Shown here: in pieces, positions 48,385-59,699 of the stretch
Numbering within the stretch: position 1 is the first letter of the stretch
How the letters are laid out: every line of letters starts with the position of its first letter
Source of the DNA: Anastatus disparis
Lineage: Eukaryota; Arthropoda; Insecta; Hymenoptera; Eupelmidae
DNA: 64,000 bases
Reading direction: 5' to 3'
Assembly: GCA_017163975.1 (NCBI GenBank)
Contig: JAFFSR010000230.1
Span: forward strand, 887,001 to 951,000
Notes under the pieces: model-generated
Seen by the model: only the letters and a program-made list of their open reading frames with translations
Databases searched by the model: none
What the model was told of the DNA's origin: nothing
Program-made: the position numbers and the translations under genes

Positions 48385-50076
48385 AAATTTTTCATTCAAA
48401 TTAAATTTTGTAATTCTTTTTGTAAGATTTTTGTGAACTTTATTTAAACTTTATATAATGTTTATTCAAAACATATTATCCCTTCCGTTAAAAAATGCCA
48501 AATTCTGAACTTTATTCAAGAACATTTATTTTTTTTATGCTATTTTAGATTTATTATTAATGTCTTAAACATTTTTATTTTATTATTATGTTTTAATACT
48601 TTCTATTTAACATTTTCTATTATGAAACAACTTTCTCATAAGGTTTTAAACAATTTCCGAATCACATACTCTCTTTAAGTATATTATTAATTTATTTATG
48701 CTTAGAATTGAATTAATATTTTATAAATTCTTTTTAAATGTTATGCATAAATTTATTTGATCTATTTATAAATTATATTTATAAACGTTATATAACTATA
48801 TTATATTTATGAACGTTTTATCTTTAAAATATATAAAATACAATAATGTTTTTATTACTTCATAAAATTCAAAATAAATAAGCTTTGGCTACAATTATAA
48901 AAGAAAATCTGTCAGAATAATCAATTCCACAAATTATATGAAATGGATCTATAAAATAAAGAAGAATTTTAAAAGAGAAGATAAAATAAATATCAAATAA
49001 AAATTTTTATTACATTCAAATTAAGAAAATAATCTATATTAAAAAAAAAAAAACGTTTCTAAAACTTTTATTGCTTATATTTCTTATTAAAAAAATTTTT
49101 TTATTCAAAATTTTTTTTGTATTCAAATTCTGCATTTAATAGCGTTTGGGGATTTGAAAAAAGCTTTAATTTTTTTATACCAGCGATGCAAAGAACAGTA
49201 AGTCTGAATTAAAAATTTTATGTTTAAAAAAGCGTTAATTAGCACATGCTTAGAAAATGCTTGCAGCTAACAATTATTTATTTTAAACGGCTGTATTGTA
49301 GGTCAATATTTTTTGTCGAAAATGTTTCTTATTGTATTGTAACAAATTTTATTTGTAAGCATATTATCAATTTTTTTTAATAACTAAAGGCAAAGTATAA
49401 GATTTTAACTTGGAAAAATTTTTAATTGTTGCAACGCACCCTAAAACTTAGCAAACACAGCTATTGTACGTTTTTTATTTAAAGCAAATAACATATTTTT
49501 ATCGCTTTCTTGCCCCGAACTTAATTTTTTTTTGTAAAATAAGCATTTTAAGGACAAACACGTTGCATGCTGCACATCGTTTTTATGATTAAATTTTGTT
49601 TATTTGAATAATTAATTTCTTCATTTTTTTGGAATATTGTATTTAAATACATTTTTTATGACGTAATAAAGTATTCACGCATTTTATTACATTCATCCTA
49701 AATAACAGTAAAAAATATACTTTAAAAAGATAAAATAAACGTCAAAACATAAAAAAATTTATATTTAATAAATAAACCACTATTTTTAAACATTAAAAAC
49801 ATACATAAAATTTTTTCCTAATTAATTATAAAACTGAAAAAAATTTTAAATGCTTTTCATATTATGGTTCAAAGTTTGGAATCATTGTAATAATTACAAA
49901 AAAAAAATTGAAACCTATTTCTTTTATTTTTGGAAATGTTAAAATTCAATGTAAAATTTTTAAAAATAAAATAGAATTTAAAGTCATTTTCATTTAAAAC
50001 ACGCTTTCGTGAAATTTGCAAGGTTTCGTAAAGTTTCATTTTTCCTAAATAAAATTATCGACATTATAAATTTATA
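48385..50076. other. Gene-free AT-rich stretch
   Basis: Nothing recognisable on either strand. Confidence 0.5.
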
Positions 50077-50080
50077 TTAA

Positions 50081-50509
50081 GAGGCGGTCGGAACCAAATC
50101 GGTGACTTAGTTCGGTGCTTGTAATAAATGCTTATAATAATTTATTCATTTATTAATATGGTAAAAATGTAGTCATTTCCTCTAGTCATGTATATAAAGA
50201 ATAATTTAAAATATTTAAAGCCACAAAAATATACAAAATATTGTTATAAAGCGAAAAATGCCACCTAACAATCGACACGACAGTTTTTTGCATGCGGTAT
50301 ATCTCAAGTCAGTTTGATATTTGTAATAAATGCTTATAATAATTTATTTACTTATTCATATGGTAAAAATATAGTCATTTCCTCTAGTCATGTATATAAA
50401 GAATAATTTGAAATAGTTTAAGCCATAAAAATATACAAAATATTATCGTAAAGCGAAAAATGCTGACTTGATATATACCGCAAGTCACCGATTTGGTTCC
50501 GACCGCCTC
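50081..50509. mobile_element. TTAA-flanked MITE (type C, GAGGCGGTCGG ends) with internal duplication
   Basis: TTAA at 50,077-50,080 and 50,510-50,513; termini GAGGCGGTCGGAACCAAATC and its complement. Inside, ~150 bp is directly duplicated (50,118-50,275 and 50,320-50,462; GTAATAAATGCTTATAATAA). It shares its first 11 bases with the type A MITE at 22,788. Confidence 0.85.
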
Positions 50510-50869
50510 TTAAGTTAATTCAATAAAAAGACATTTAAAACCTGATATCAAGATATTTGCTGCTATACTAAGAAATGATATTAGAAAGGATATACTGACA
50601 TTAATGTACTTTTAATAAAAACATTTCTTCATTTTTTTATGTGTCTAAAATAAAACGATGTTTATCAACATTTTATGTTGAATTTTCATTAAATAAATTG
50701 AAAATAATGTTATCAAGCTCCTATATAAGTTTAGAAAATGCCAGTTTTTAAGAGACTAAAAGAATTAGGCTATTTAAAATGTAATGAAAATTTTATTTAA
50801 TCTGTCTTGTGAGAACTTAAATTATTATATTTGTTAAAACAATTTTTTTGTTTTGGAAATAAAAATTAA

Positions 50870-51253
50870 GAGCAGGCCAGAGTCGCTGTCCTTGTCTAAT
50901 TGAGATTTTTGTTATTTACTCAAGTATCAATCGGTATATCTGCGAATTGAAGGTTAAGCGCAATAGATATTATTATAACGAATATTTATGCACAAGAAGA
51001 AAATAATCTATCGCTTTGTTTTTGAGAAAAGTAAGTAATGCGAAAATATTATAAACATAAACTTTTACTTCGGCGTTACTTACTTTTCTCAAAAACAAAA
51101 CGGTAGATTTTTTTTTCTTGTGCATAGATGTTCATAATAATAATATCTATTGCGCTTAACCTTTAATTTGAAGATACACCGATTAATACTTAAGTAAATA
51201 ACGAACAACTCAATTGTTACTTGGTCGGTATCAGGTTCTACTCTGGCCTCCCG
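50870..51253. mobile_element. TTAA-flanked palindromic MITE (type B, copy 2)
   Basis: TTAA at 50,866-50,869 and 51,254-51,257; ends GAGCAGGCC and GGCCTCCCG. Nearly identical to 23,247-23,631 in reverse orientation. The empty site in repeat K copy 1 (about 40,407) reads ATATCATTGATTTTTATTT. Confidence 0.9.
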
Positions 51254-51360
51254 TTAATGATATTATAAAAATATGATATTTAATAAAAGAAAGAAGAAAA
51301 GGTCCAATTTTTAAAATATTAATGATATTCAATGTAATTTTTATTTAAAATGCGCTTCAA

Positions 51361-51755
51361 GGGGTGTCCTCATACTGGCACAGAGATCTACCTTATCTAC
51401 ATTTGAATTATGCATTTTAATAATAATTTAACTATTTTTGACTAAAATTTATAGAAGAGGCACATTCTTAACATTCTAAAGAATTTATTGCAACGTCAAA
51501 AGACAGAATAAAAGTGAAAATGAAGACAAAAACTGCATAATACGATTATTCATAACTACATTGAAAAGTAATTCGTATGAAGCACTTTTCGCCTTTATTT
51601 TTACCTTTATTGTCTTTTAACGTTGCAATAAATTCTTTGGCATGTTAAGAATGTGCCTCTCCTACGAATTTCAGTCATGAATAGTTAAATTTTTATTAAA
51701 ATTCATAATTTAAATGTAGATAAGGTAGAACTCTATGTCAGTATGAGGATTCCCC
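51361..51755. mobile_element. MITE with GGGG(T/A)(G/A)TCCTCATACTG ends
   Basis: GGGGTGTCCTCATACTGGCA is mirrored by GTCAGTATGAGGATTCCCC. Arms pair through CTACCTTATCTACATTT and GCAACGT/ACGTTGC. The empty site at about 38,366-38,380 (CTTTATTAAAGCGC) indicates a duplication of only 1-2 bases. Confidence 0.75.
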
Positions 51756-52353
51756 TAATAAAGTTTACATTCGTAAAATTATTTATTTTTTCAGATTCAT
51801 TTATTATTTTACTTTTCCCAAATGAAATTAGATTTATTCATATTTATTTTCTATTTTTATTAAATGAGTTAAAAATTTCATACATTTAAATAAATTTAGA
51901 AAAGATTCTTTTTACTTTTCTAAATTGAAATTAGATTTATTCATATTTATTTGCTATTTTTATTAAATGAGTTAAAAATGACATAAATTTATATAAATTT
52001 AGAAAAGAACCTTTTTTTTAAAAAACAAAAAAGGTTTTATTATTCGCAAAGGAGTAAGAATAAAAAACAACTATAATTTATAATAATTTTTTTCAATATT
52101 TAATATTTTCTATTCAGCAGGAAAAAATTACAGAACTAGCTACGTTTTTATTTCATATTGATATAAGTTATATATCTATGTAATATTGACATTAAAACTT
52201 TTTTCTATCCCCATCTGTAAATATATTTTTTTATATTTTTGAAATAAAATAGAATTCAAGGTGTTAAATAAATTTTTAATTTCATTTTTTTCACTGTGAA
52301 AATTGATTATAAAAATATATAATATTTAAAAATAAAACAAAAACAAAACAAAA

Positions 52354-52430
52354 AGGTGGAGCATCGGGTTTGAACTTGGCAAAATTTGAATAACAGCGAG
52401 GTGCGTAAAAACTTAGTGACCACAGCCACC
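52354..52430 (-). repeat. tRNA-like segment with polymerase III terminator
   Basis: On the minus strand, ~76 nt from GGTGGCTGTGGTC to GCTCCACC pair at their ends (GGTGG/CCACC), contain a B-box-like AGTTCAAACCC, and are followed by TTTTTG. The inner arms do not fold well, so a functional tRNA is unlikely. It is probably a tRNA pseudogene or SINE head. Confidence 0.45.
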
Positions 52431-52599
52431 GCGTACATTAGTTAGACAGGGTAAAAAGTTACATATGTTCATCGCCCCCCAAAATATTTTATTTATTATA
52501 ATTTGTTTAATTATATCTTAAGAATTTTTAGTATTAAAAAATATATTTATGTTTCAAATAAAAATTTGTGATGAATCAACGAATTTCTGGGACGGTTAA

Positions 52600-53960
52600 T
52601 CACATTTACATGAAGCTATACCGTACCGCGACGAAAATGAGCTGAAGCGAGTTTGCCGTAAGTTTACCTACGCCACTGGAAGTCACGTGTTTCATGTGTT
52701 TGTCTCCTCCCCTCTAGCTTGCTTTTCTACGCGCGTGTAGACGTGGAGGGGCTTTGCGCGTATAGTTCGGGAATTTGTCCATGTGGCGGCAGTAGTTTAC
52801 ATTGAATTTTAACGGACACGCTTTCGCCTATGCTCATCGGCGATCTCTACTAATCTCTGGCTATAGTGGTGTTAAATAATTGTTACATAAATTGTTTGAG
52901 TTTTTTTTTATTTAAATGTGCATCTTGTTTATGATTGTATATTGCATTTCTTATGTTAAAAAATTGACAAAAGGTCGAAACCACAGAAACTATCAACGAT
53001 TATGTAATTTTTCATTCCGTTCATTCATTGGATTATCATGTATTGGTGGAATCGTTCCTTTACTGGGATTCTGGTACGTTTGAGATATTTTTTTTTCTAT
53101 TAATCATTGTGACTTTTTTGTGACATCCCATGGAACTATGCCCTTCAAATCAATATAATATTATTAAAACATTCTTAAATTTAAAAATTGTAAATCTCAA
53201 TTTCATTTCTATTCAAAAGGTTAACAACCAAAATTAGTTCCATGCGATGTCCCGAGTCAGCGGTTTCCCAATACTGACTCATTGCGAAAACTCAACCGTT
53301 TACTGTATCTAAGTGTAAAGGAGAGACAGAGAAGAATGGAAAAAGAATTCATTAGTAAGCAAGCTAATGAACTTTTAGGAAGTTAAACGACTCCTGTCCT
53401 GAAAATCTTGACTACATGTCGAGGTTTGATTGGAGCTTCCATCTCTCGATCGCCCGGGCGCGAGGTAATAAAAACATACCTTTACGTCACTACACTGCCT
53501 TTAGTCACAACAAGACGGCAACCGCAAGAGTCGGCTCTGCCAGGTCCACTGAGAAAATCAGTGTTACTTTAAATCTTTATTACTTAAGTTATTTTAATAT
53601 TAAATATTAGTGAGTAGATTAGAGCCCTACTTCACTAATAAATAAAAATAAGAAAACACTAAGATATAAGATTCAAATTTAATTACTAAATTAAATCAAA
53701 ATCAGTGAATAGTGACAACAAGTGTAAACTTGAGATCTAAGGTGAATCAAGGTGACGTTCGAGGTAATAATCTGAAATATTAACCGAACGTTCGAGCGAT
53801 TAAAGGAGGAAGCCCAATCTATCTTGCCACGGACATTCTTACCGTGTAGTTTAAGGAGTCTAAGTATAGAAAACATCAGGACGATCGAGTCAGAAGCAAA
53901 TTCATCTCTTTCTCTCCTAATCAGTGAGTTATTTATACTAACGAAATTGCAAATCAAGTT
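52600..53960. other. CpG-richer intergenic region, possible LTR or promoter
   Basis: 52,600-52,900 and 53,380-53,830 have more G+C and CpG than any other gene-free stretch (ACGCGCGTGTAGACGTGG; CGATCGCCCGGGCGCG). 53,119-53,255 contains GACATCCCATGGAACTA, mirrored as TTAGTTCCATGCGATGTC. No frame is convincing. A solo LTR or an unseen host promoter are both possible. Confidence 0.35.
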
Positions 53961-54507
53961 GATGATAGTTAAGACGCAAAAATAGAAAATTAAAATAATA
54001 CAATCATACGATTTTATTTTTGTTAATATTCAGAAAATCGTTCAATTACTTTCGTTACTCTAGGATAATTATTGTAAGATTTATATCTAGAAAAAGAAGG
54101 ATATATAATGATAAGTTATACGAATAATTATTAAAGAATAACATTAATTTTGCTATTATTTTATATAAAATTATTTAAATTACGGAAATGATAATAATAA
54201 TAAATAATAAATGACAAATTTATGTTAATCATACAAGTGTATGATTTACATTAATCGAAGGTTTCGTATTTAATTGTTAATTAAATTGTAAGAAGATATA
54301 AGTGAAATTAAAATTTTAATTGTAAAAAGGAAAATATATTAAAATATTAATAAAATGAAGAAAAGAAATAAATTTAAATTATTGTAGTTGTTTTAAAATT
54401 TATTTATATTAAAAATTTGACTGATAAATAAATATATATTTATATTAATATATACACTAACAACTATATAAATAGAATTACAATATAAATTATATTTAAA
54501 CACAAAT

Positions 54508-54550
<43 letters not shown>

Positions 54551-54595
54551 CATATATATATATACACATACATATATATAACTAAATTTAACAAT

Positions 54596-54895
54596 AAAAT
54601 AAACGAATAGAGCGAATGAGTACGTGAGAACGCATGGGATAGAGCGAACGTATATAATCGAGAGAACGAGCGTGATAGAGTACGCGAACATATAAGAGTA
54701 AACGAATGTATGTATAGCTAACGAGTGGGGAGAGCGAACAAGCGTAACAAGCGAACAGCCATAGGTGATGCATCTATAGTGTTCGCGCGTTGTGGCTATA
54801 TAACGAATGAATGGAGTATAGCGAATGAGTGGGGAGAGCGAACGAGTATGTAAGCGAACAGAGCGAACAAGCGAACAGAGCGAACGTGAATAAAT
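54596..54895. repeat. GAGCGAAC minisatellite
   Basis: Irregular units 'AGCGAACGAG', 'AGAGCGAACAAGCGAAC', 'GAATGAGTGGGGAGAGCGAAC' recur over ~300 bp, right after a TA tract (54,508-54,545). The minus-strand frames (Ser/Arg/Leu/Tyr-rich) are by-products of the repeat. Confidence 0.7.
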
Positions 54896-55329
54896 CGAAA
54901 TAATCATAACTTCTATAAATTAAATTAAACAAATAATTAGATACACATATAAAATTTTTGTATTACATTAATTTTCATAAATGAGTATATGTATGTAGAT
55001 ATATGTGTATATTTCATAAATTTAATAAATAAAGTCACAAGGTAAGTCCTGGGACGGTAGACTGGTTCCCAATAAAAATAAAATAATTTTTGTTGTGAAG
55101 AACTCAATTGTCCGAACCAAGTTCGGCCATAACATCTTATTAAAAATGGATTACAATTCAATAATTTAGTTATTTTTGTAAAAAAACCCTTGCAGAAAAA
55201 ATAAATGAAGACAACTGAATAAATCTGAATATATCCGAATAAAACAGAAAACAACAGAAAAAATTTTTTTTTTCAGTTATCAACAGTTTTATTCATCAAA
55301 TATATTCAAAAAAAATATAATAATTATTT

Positions 55330-55460
55330 TTCTATAATTTATCAAGAAGACAATAGTTATTTACAGTTTTCTTCTGCATTGAAGTATTATAAATAGTTTT
55401 CTATAGATATCAATAAATATTCTTCAGTCGAAAAAAAACTGTAAATAACTGTTGTTTTAA
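55330..55460. repeat. Short inverted repeat
   Basis: CAATAGTTATTTACAGTTTT near 55,353 is mirrored by AAAACTGTAAATAACTGTTG near 55,434. Foldback remnant; no gene between 54,896 and 56,370. Confidence 0.55.
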
Positions 55461-56371
55461 GTCTCAATCCGGCCACTTTTTTACAGTTAATAATTATATT
55501 CGTGAGATTTATTCAGATATTTACATATTTTTTTCCGCTAGAGGTTCCAAGTTTTTTAGTTTTGAATTGCAAAAATTAATGGAATATCATTATTCTGAAA
55601 ATCAGAAAATTCTTAATCGTCCACAAATTGGACTAGTCACCCTGTTAATGTTTCTTGACGGTTTGATAAAAAAATTTTTTTTGTTCATCGAGCAATTTTG
55701 ATGAATTAATCAATAAAAAAAAATTTCAAGTTAATTTCTTTTAAATGACTTTGCAATATATGTCTTATCTTGAATCATCTTATATTATTGATGGCTGATT
55801 CAGAACAAAAAGAATAGGAACTTAAACCAAAAGGCAATTTTTTATAATTAATTTCGATATATGTAGGTGAATTTAAATTCTAATCAAATTTTACTTATAT
55901 TATTTAATGCTTCTTTTAAGGCAAATAGGTTTTAATTTTCTTATACAATTGTAGAAGAGTGATTTCGTTGATACTTATCTTTGAATAATACTTAGATATT
56001 CTCATTCGCATTGGGGAAATATTTGTTTCCCAGTCTAGAAAATGCTCAAAGCCTTATTCATTTTGTAGAAAAAGAAATTATTAAAAATAATAATGAAAAT
56101 ATATACTCTACAATAATACAAACGCACGTATTTTGATCAAGTTAAAGAAAAAGAATTAAATTTAAAAATAATGTGTTTTTTATCGGTATTATTTTCATGC
56201 TTCAATACATATTTTTTAGATCACAACGGCTATAAATATGAAAATTAGATATTAAATCATAGATTATAAAAAATCAGAAGAGAACTGTATTGATTATTCA
56301 TCCATTTAATCAACTAAAATTTTTATTTATCGTATCAAGATAAGTGCTATCGATGAATTTATAAATTATAA

Positions 56372-56400
56372 GATTATAAAACAAATTTCAACAGTCGATT
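56372..56400 (+). promoter_or_regulatory. Possible core promoter of the carboxylesterase
   Basis: ATTATAAAAC (about 56,373-56,382) is followed after ~10-15 bp by CAACAGTCG, close to an arthropod initiator, 70-95 bp before the ATG. Pattern-level evidence only. Confidence 0.3.
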
Positions 56401-56466
56401 TCAATAAAACAGCAGTAAAGTCTTCGAATGAGATAAGTTAACTTTGTTTTCCAAAAAAATTTTATC

Positions 56467-56601
56467 ATGGAAAAGCCCATTATTACTATAAGTGAAGGAA
56501 AAATTCAAGGCATCACATTAAAAAGTATTCTCGGACAAAGCTACTTAGCTTTTAAAAGTATTCCTTTTGCTCAACCGCCTATTGGTCCTTTGAGATTTAG
56601 G
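56467..56601 (+). CDS. Type-B carboxylesterase, first coding exon
   Basis: ATG 56467 opens 45 codons ending at a donor AGG|GTAAAATT (56,602). The peptide has ITISEGKIQGIT, GQSYLAFKSIPFAQPPIG and PLRFR, the invariant N-terminal signature of alpha/beta-hydrolase carboxylesterases (normally 'G.L.G...Y.AF.GIPYA.PPVGPLRF'), and real family genes have an intron at this point. These enzymes hydrolyse carboxyl esters, including juvenile hormone, pheromones or insecticides in insects. There is no signal peptide, so a cytosolic form is likely. Met/Ser for the usual Gly-Ile ('FKSIPFA') is mildly unusual. The catalytic Ser-Glu/Asp-His would be in later exons, which I could not find in the remaining 7.4 kb. 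Either intron 1 exceeds the window or this is an orphan exon. Confidence 0.75.
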
Positions 56602-57554
56602 GTAAAATTAAAATAAATTTGTGATACAAGTAATTTAATAAATGTGAAAAGTTTTTAAAAATTCACCATAAAAAGTATTGCATCCAACATAAAAATAGTT
56701 AAAAATAGTTATAAAAATTATAAAACTTTATTCCATTCCCAGTGAATTGATAATAACGTACGCAATATTGTTTGAAAGTATTATCAAAAAATTAATTCCA
56801 TTTATTTATTGTAAATGTTAACTTAAAGTTAGGTATTTTTTTCAAATTGATTTTACTTACAAGAAGAGGTCATCCCTGTTGAAAGAGGCCGATAAAACGC
56901 GATAAAAATTGCATATGGTTTATTGGTGAAAAAATCCCAATAAAATATTTTATAAGATTTTATATATCTTCAATAATTTATGTGGTTTTATAAGATCAAC
57001 ATAATGAAGAAAAAACGTTTATAATTGTGATTGGATTTGATGAGGTTTAGTTTATAGAAAATAAATTAGGTTGTATTGTTAAAGGTATTTTATCTGACTT
57101 TATAAGATAAAACAAGCCATAATTTTCATTGGTACCCGTGTAAAAAAATCGTATTGCCAAGATATTGGTGAAACAATATCCAATATTTCGAGTTTATTTA
57201 AAAATCTATTGGCAAAATTTTTCTAATATTTCGACATCTATTATTTATCGATCCCTAGGGTCAAAACCCACATTATTCCCACATATTGGCAATAAAATTG
57301 CCCACATATTGTATACATGTCTCCTGTATAAATCAATAGTACTGAAAATATATTGATGATATATTGGATATTGCTATATCATTATGAAAATATTAGTTTT
57401 ATAATGATAACAAACGTAAAAATAATATACATACTAATCAAAGAATATCATTATGAACATCAAAATTATGAAATAATGTGTTCATATAATTTAGCAGAAT
57501 CATAAACTTTAACCCCCCCCCTCCTGACTGTAAGACAATTTAAAACGAGTTTTA
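56602..57554. other. Presumed intron 1, repeats only
   Basis: 57,150-57,370 repeats ATATTGGCAA-like words on both strands. No exon of the esterase is seen. A C-run (57,513-57,521) precedes the next element. Confidence 0.5.
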
Positions 57555-58769
57555 CACTGCAAATTTAAGTGTGTTATTTTAACACACTTACGTGTGTAAT
57601 TCGGCTGTCGCCATTTTTACACACTTTTTTGTGTGTTAAATCCAACACTCGTTTTAGATGTTTAATTTAACACACGTAAACGTGTAAATTCAAACGTATA
57701 AAACGTGTAATAGATTGAAGTACATTAAAAATTAAAAATTATTTTTGAGAGTATCTCAATTTTTTGTGTTGGAATTTTTTATTTTAATGTGCAATTATGT
57801 TAAGAATTAACCTATTAAAATTATATCGCCTATAAAAACACTTAAAAAATTTTTGACCTGACTCGGGCGCGAACTCACGACCTTCGGGATGTGAGGCATC
57901 GACGCTACCTATTACGCTACGGAACGCTTACTATGAATCATGATAATTTCTTATATTTATGGTTTATTAATATAAAAATTTCATTATTTTTAAACAGTTC
58001 TAAATTTAAATTAAATAAATAATAATAATCATGAGTAATTAATACTAATTAAAAAAATTAAGAGCAGTAGAATAATTTTTCTTGTATAAAAAAAATATTT
58101 TTTTATCAAAAGAATATCTAATTTCTTATTTATTAAAAATTTAATTTTTCATCAAATAAACAATTATTTTTTTACAAAAAAATAAACATATGAAAAATTT
58201 ATTATTAAATAATTTATTTGATTTAACATTGATTACTGAATTTTATATAATTAATTTAATAGATGCATTCGATTCAATAAAATTATTTTTTCTCATATGA
58301 AAAATTTTAATTAAACTTCTTATTAAATAATAAAATATTACCATCAATTACTTAAGGCAATTAAAAGAAAAGACTATATAAAATTTAAAATAATGTATAT
58401 TGTAGTTCTAATACAATTTAATATTAAAATATACATTTTTAGAAAAACTTTGATTAAAAATTATTTATGTTGTACTGTAACTACCTGAAAATTTATCTAC
58501 TTTACTAATGTAAAATAAAAATTAATTACAGTAAATATAATAATGTACAAATATAAATTTTAAACACATAGATGTGTAGATTTACGCATTTATGTGTGTA
58601 AATTTTCACACTAAACCAATCATGTGTGTAAAATTACACATAAAATGTGTATACTAATACTTTTACGCACATAAGTGCGTTTTTTTACACACATAATAGA
58701 ATTTACACACTAAAACGTGTAAAAGTACTCACTATCAGTGTGTGAATTAACACACATGAATTTGCAGTG
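57555..58769. mobile_element. TA-flanked element with CACTGCAAATT ends and ACACGTGT-type arms
   Basis: Starts CACTGCAAATTTAAGTGTGT and ends ACACATGAATTTGCAGTG, with TA outside both. The first ~170 bp and last ~210 bp are dense in GTGTGTTA, TTTAACACAC and ACACGTG words that can pair within and between arms. The middle is very AT-rich and contains a tRNA-like stretch. No transposase. TA flanks suggest a Tc1/mariner-type helper. Confidence 0.7.
57858..57928 (-). repeat. tRNA-Val(CAC)-like segment
   Basis: The minus strand reads TTCCGTAGCGTAATAGGTAGC (A-box region), GCCTCACATCCC (anticodon region, CAC) and GAGTTCGCGCCC (B box), in the order and spacing of eukaryotic tRNA-Val. The 3' acceptor strand does not pair, so it is a pseudo-tRNA or SINE head, not a working tRNA. 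Confidence 0.55.
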
Positions 58770-59288
58770 TATATATTAATATAAATATAATTAATTACAC
58801 GGAGAGAAAATTGAAGGGAAAAAAGCATGATAACTATAAAGATATTATAGTAAGAAAAATAGTAGGGACTAATAGCATCGAACTCACGGTTTTATCCCTT
58901 ATTATATGTTCATGGTAAATAATTAAGATGATTCTTGCTTTAATTTCCCAAATTCATCAGTATAAGACCAAAGAGACTAGTTTGCTAAGTTTACAAGAAA
59001 ACTTCCTTGGGATTTGTCTTTAAGACAAGGGGTTAACAACTTTAAGAATAAGTGCTTGAATGAATTCAAATTTAGACGATTTCATTATGATTTCAAATTG
59101 ATTTCAAGTGTAGTCACTTTACTAAAAAATAAAGCGATTTGAAGTGAATCCATGTAATTTCACGAAGTTTATGTCATTACTGGGTATTTGATTTCATTAA
59201 TTAAAAATTAAACATATACATTATAAGTAAAAAAGTCTAATTTAAGTATAAATTAAATGCATTGAATAAATTAATTATAAACAAAAGT
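58770..59288. other. Gene-free AT-rich stretch
   Basis: Lies between the TA-flanked element and the presumed LTR; no recognisable feature. Confidence 0.45.
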
Positions 59289-59529
59289 GTGAAATAATTA
59301 ATAAAAGCAGAGCACAATTTTTATTAAATGAAAAGTATTTATTTAATCAATACAAGAATAACTTAATTAAATGATCTCTCTATACAATAATGAAATACAA
59401 GCTCTGACTTTAACAGACAGACTTGAACTGAACTGAATGACGACGAGACGCAACTTGATTCTCTTCAACTGTCTACTAAATATTCTCAATAGGTGGCGAC
59501 ACCTAGTATGAGTGTGTATATTTTCAACA
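59289..59529 (-). repeat. Probable 3' LTR of the copia element
   Basis: Reading the minus strand, the purine tract GTGGGAGGGAG is followed by TGTTGAAAATATACACACTC, the usual junction between polypurine tract and LTR. A plausible end is TTATTTCACA at 59,289, giving a 241 bp LTR with TGT...ACA ends. The 5' LTR is outside the window, so limits are unconfirmed. Confidence 0.5.
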
Positions 59530-59699
59530 CTCCCTCCCACACTCATACATATTTTAATTAAAAGAGTTGTAGCATCTCTCTCGTTCTTATTGTTTCTGTT
59601 CTGATCGTTCATTTAGTTCCTGTAATATAGAGAAAAAGTTTGTTAATAACTTAACTAAAATACATATCAGAAATATAATCAGTCAATGTTATCAGTCGT

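Larger units (their letters stand above)
50690..52045 (-). repeat. Dispersed repeat K, copy 2 (with insertions)
   Basis: Reverse-complement counterpart of 36,955-40,600. Its gaps are the type B MITE (50,870-51,253) and the AGGGG MITE (51,361-51,755), both absent from copy 1. The twofold tandem unit is at about 51,820-52,010. Confidence 0.7.

Noticed and set aside
54464..54907. 147-codon minus-strand frame rich in Ser, Arg, Tyr and Ile
   Set aside because: Spans the GAGCGAAC minisatellite and the TA tract; low complexity, no domain.
53119..55130. Ty3/gypsy solo LTR starting TGTGACATCCC
   Set aside because: The start resembles gypsy LTRs, but no matching end with a 4-5 bp duplication could be placed.
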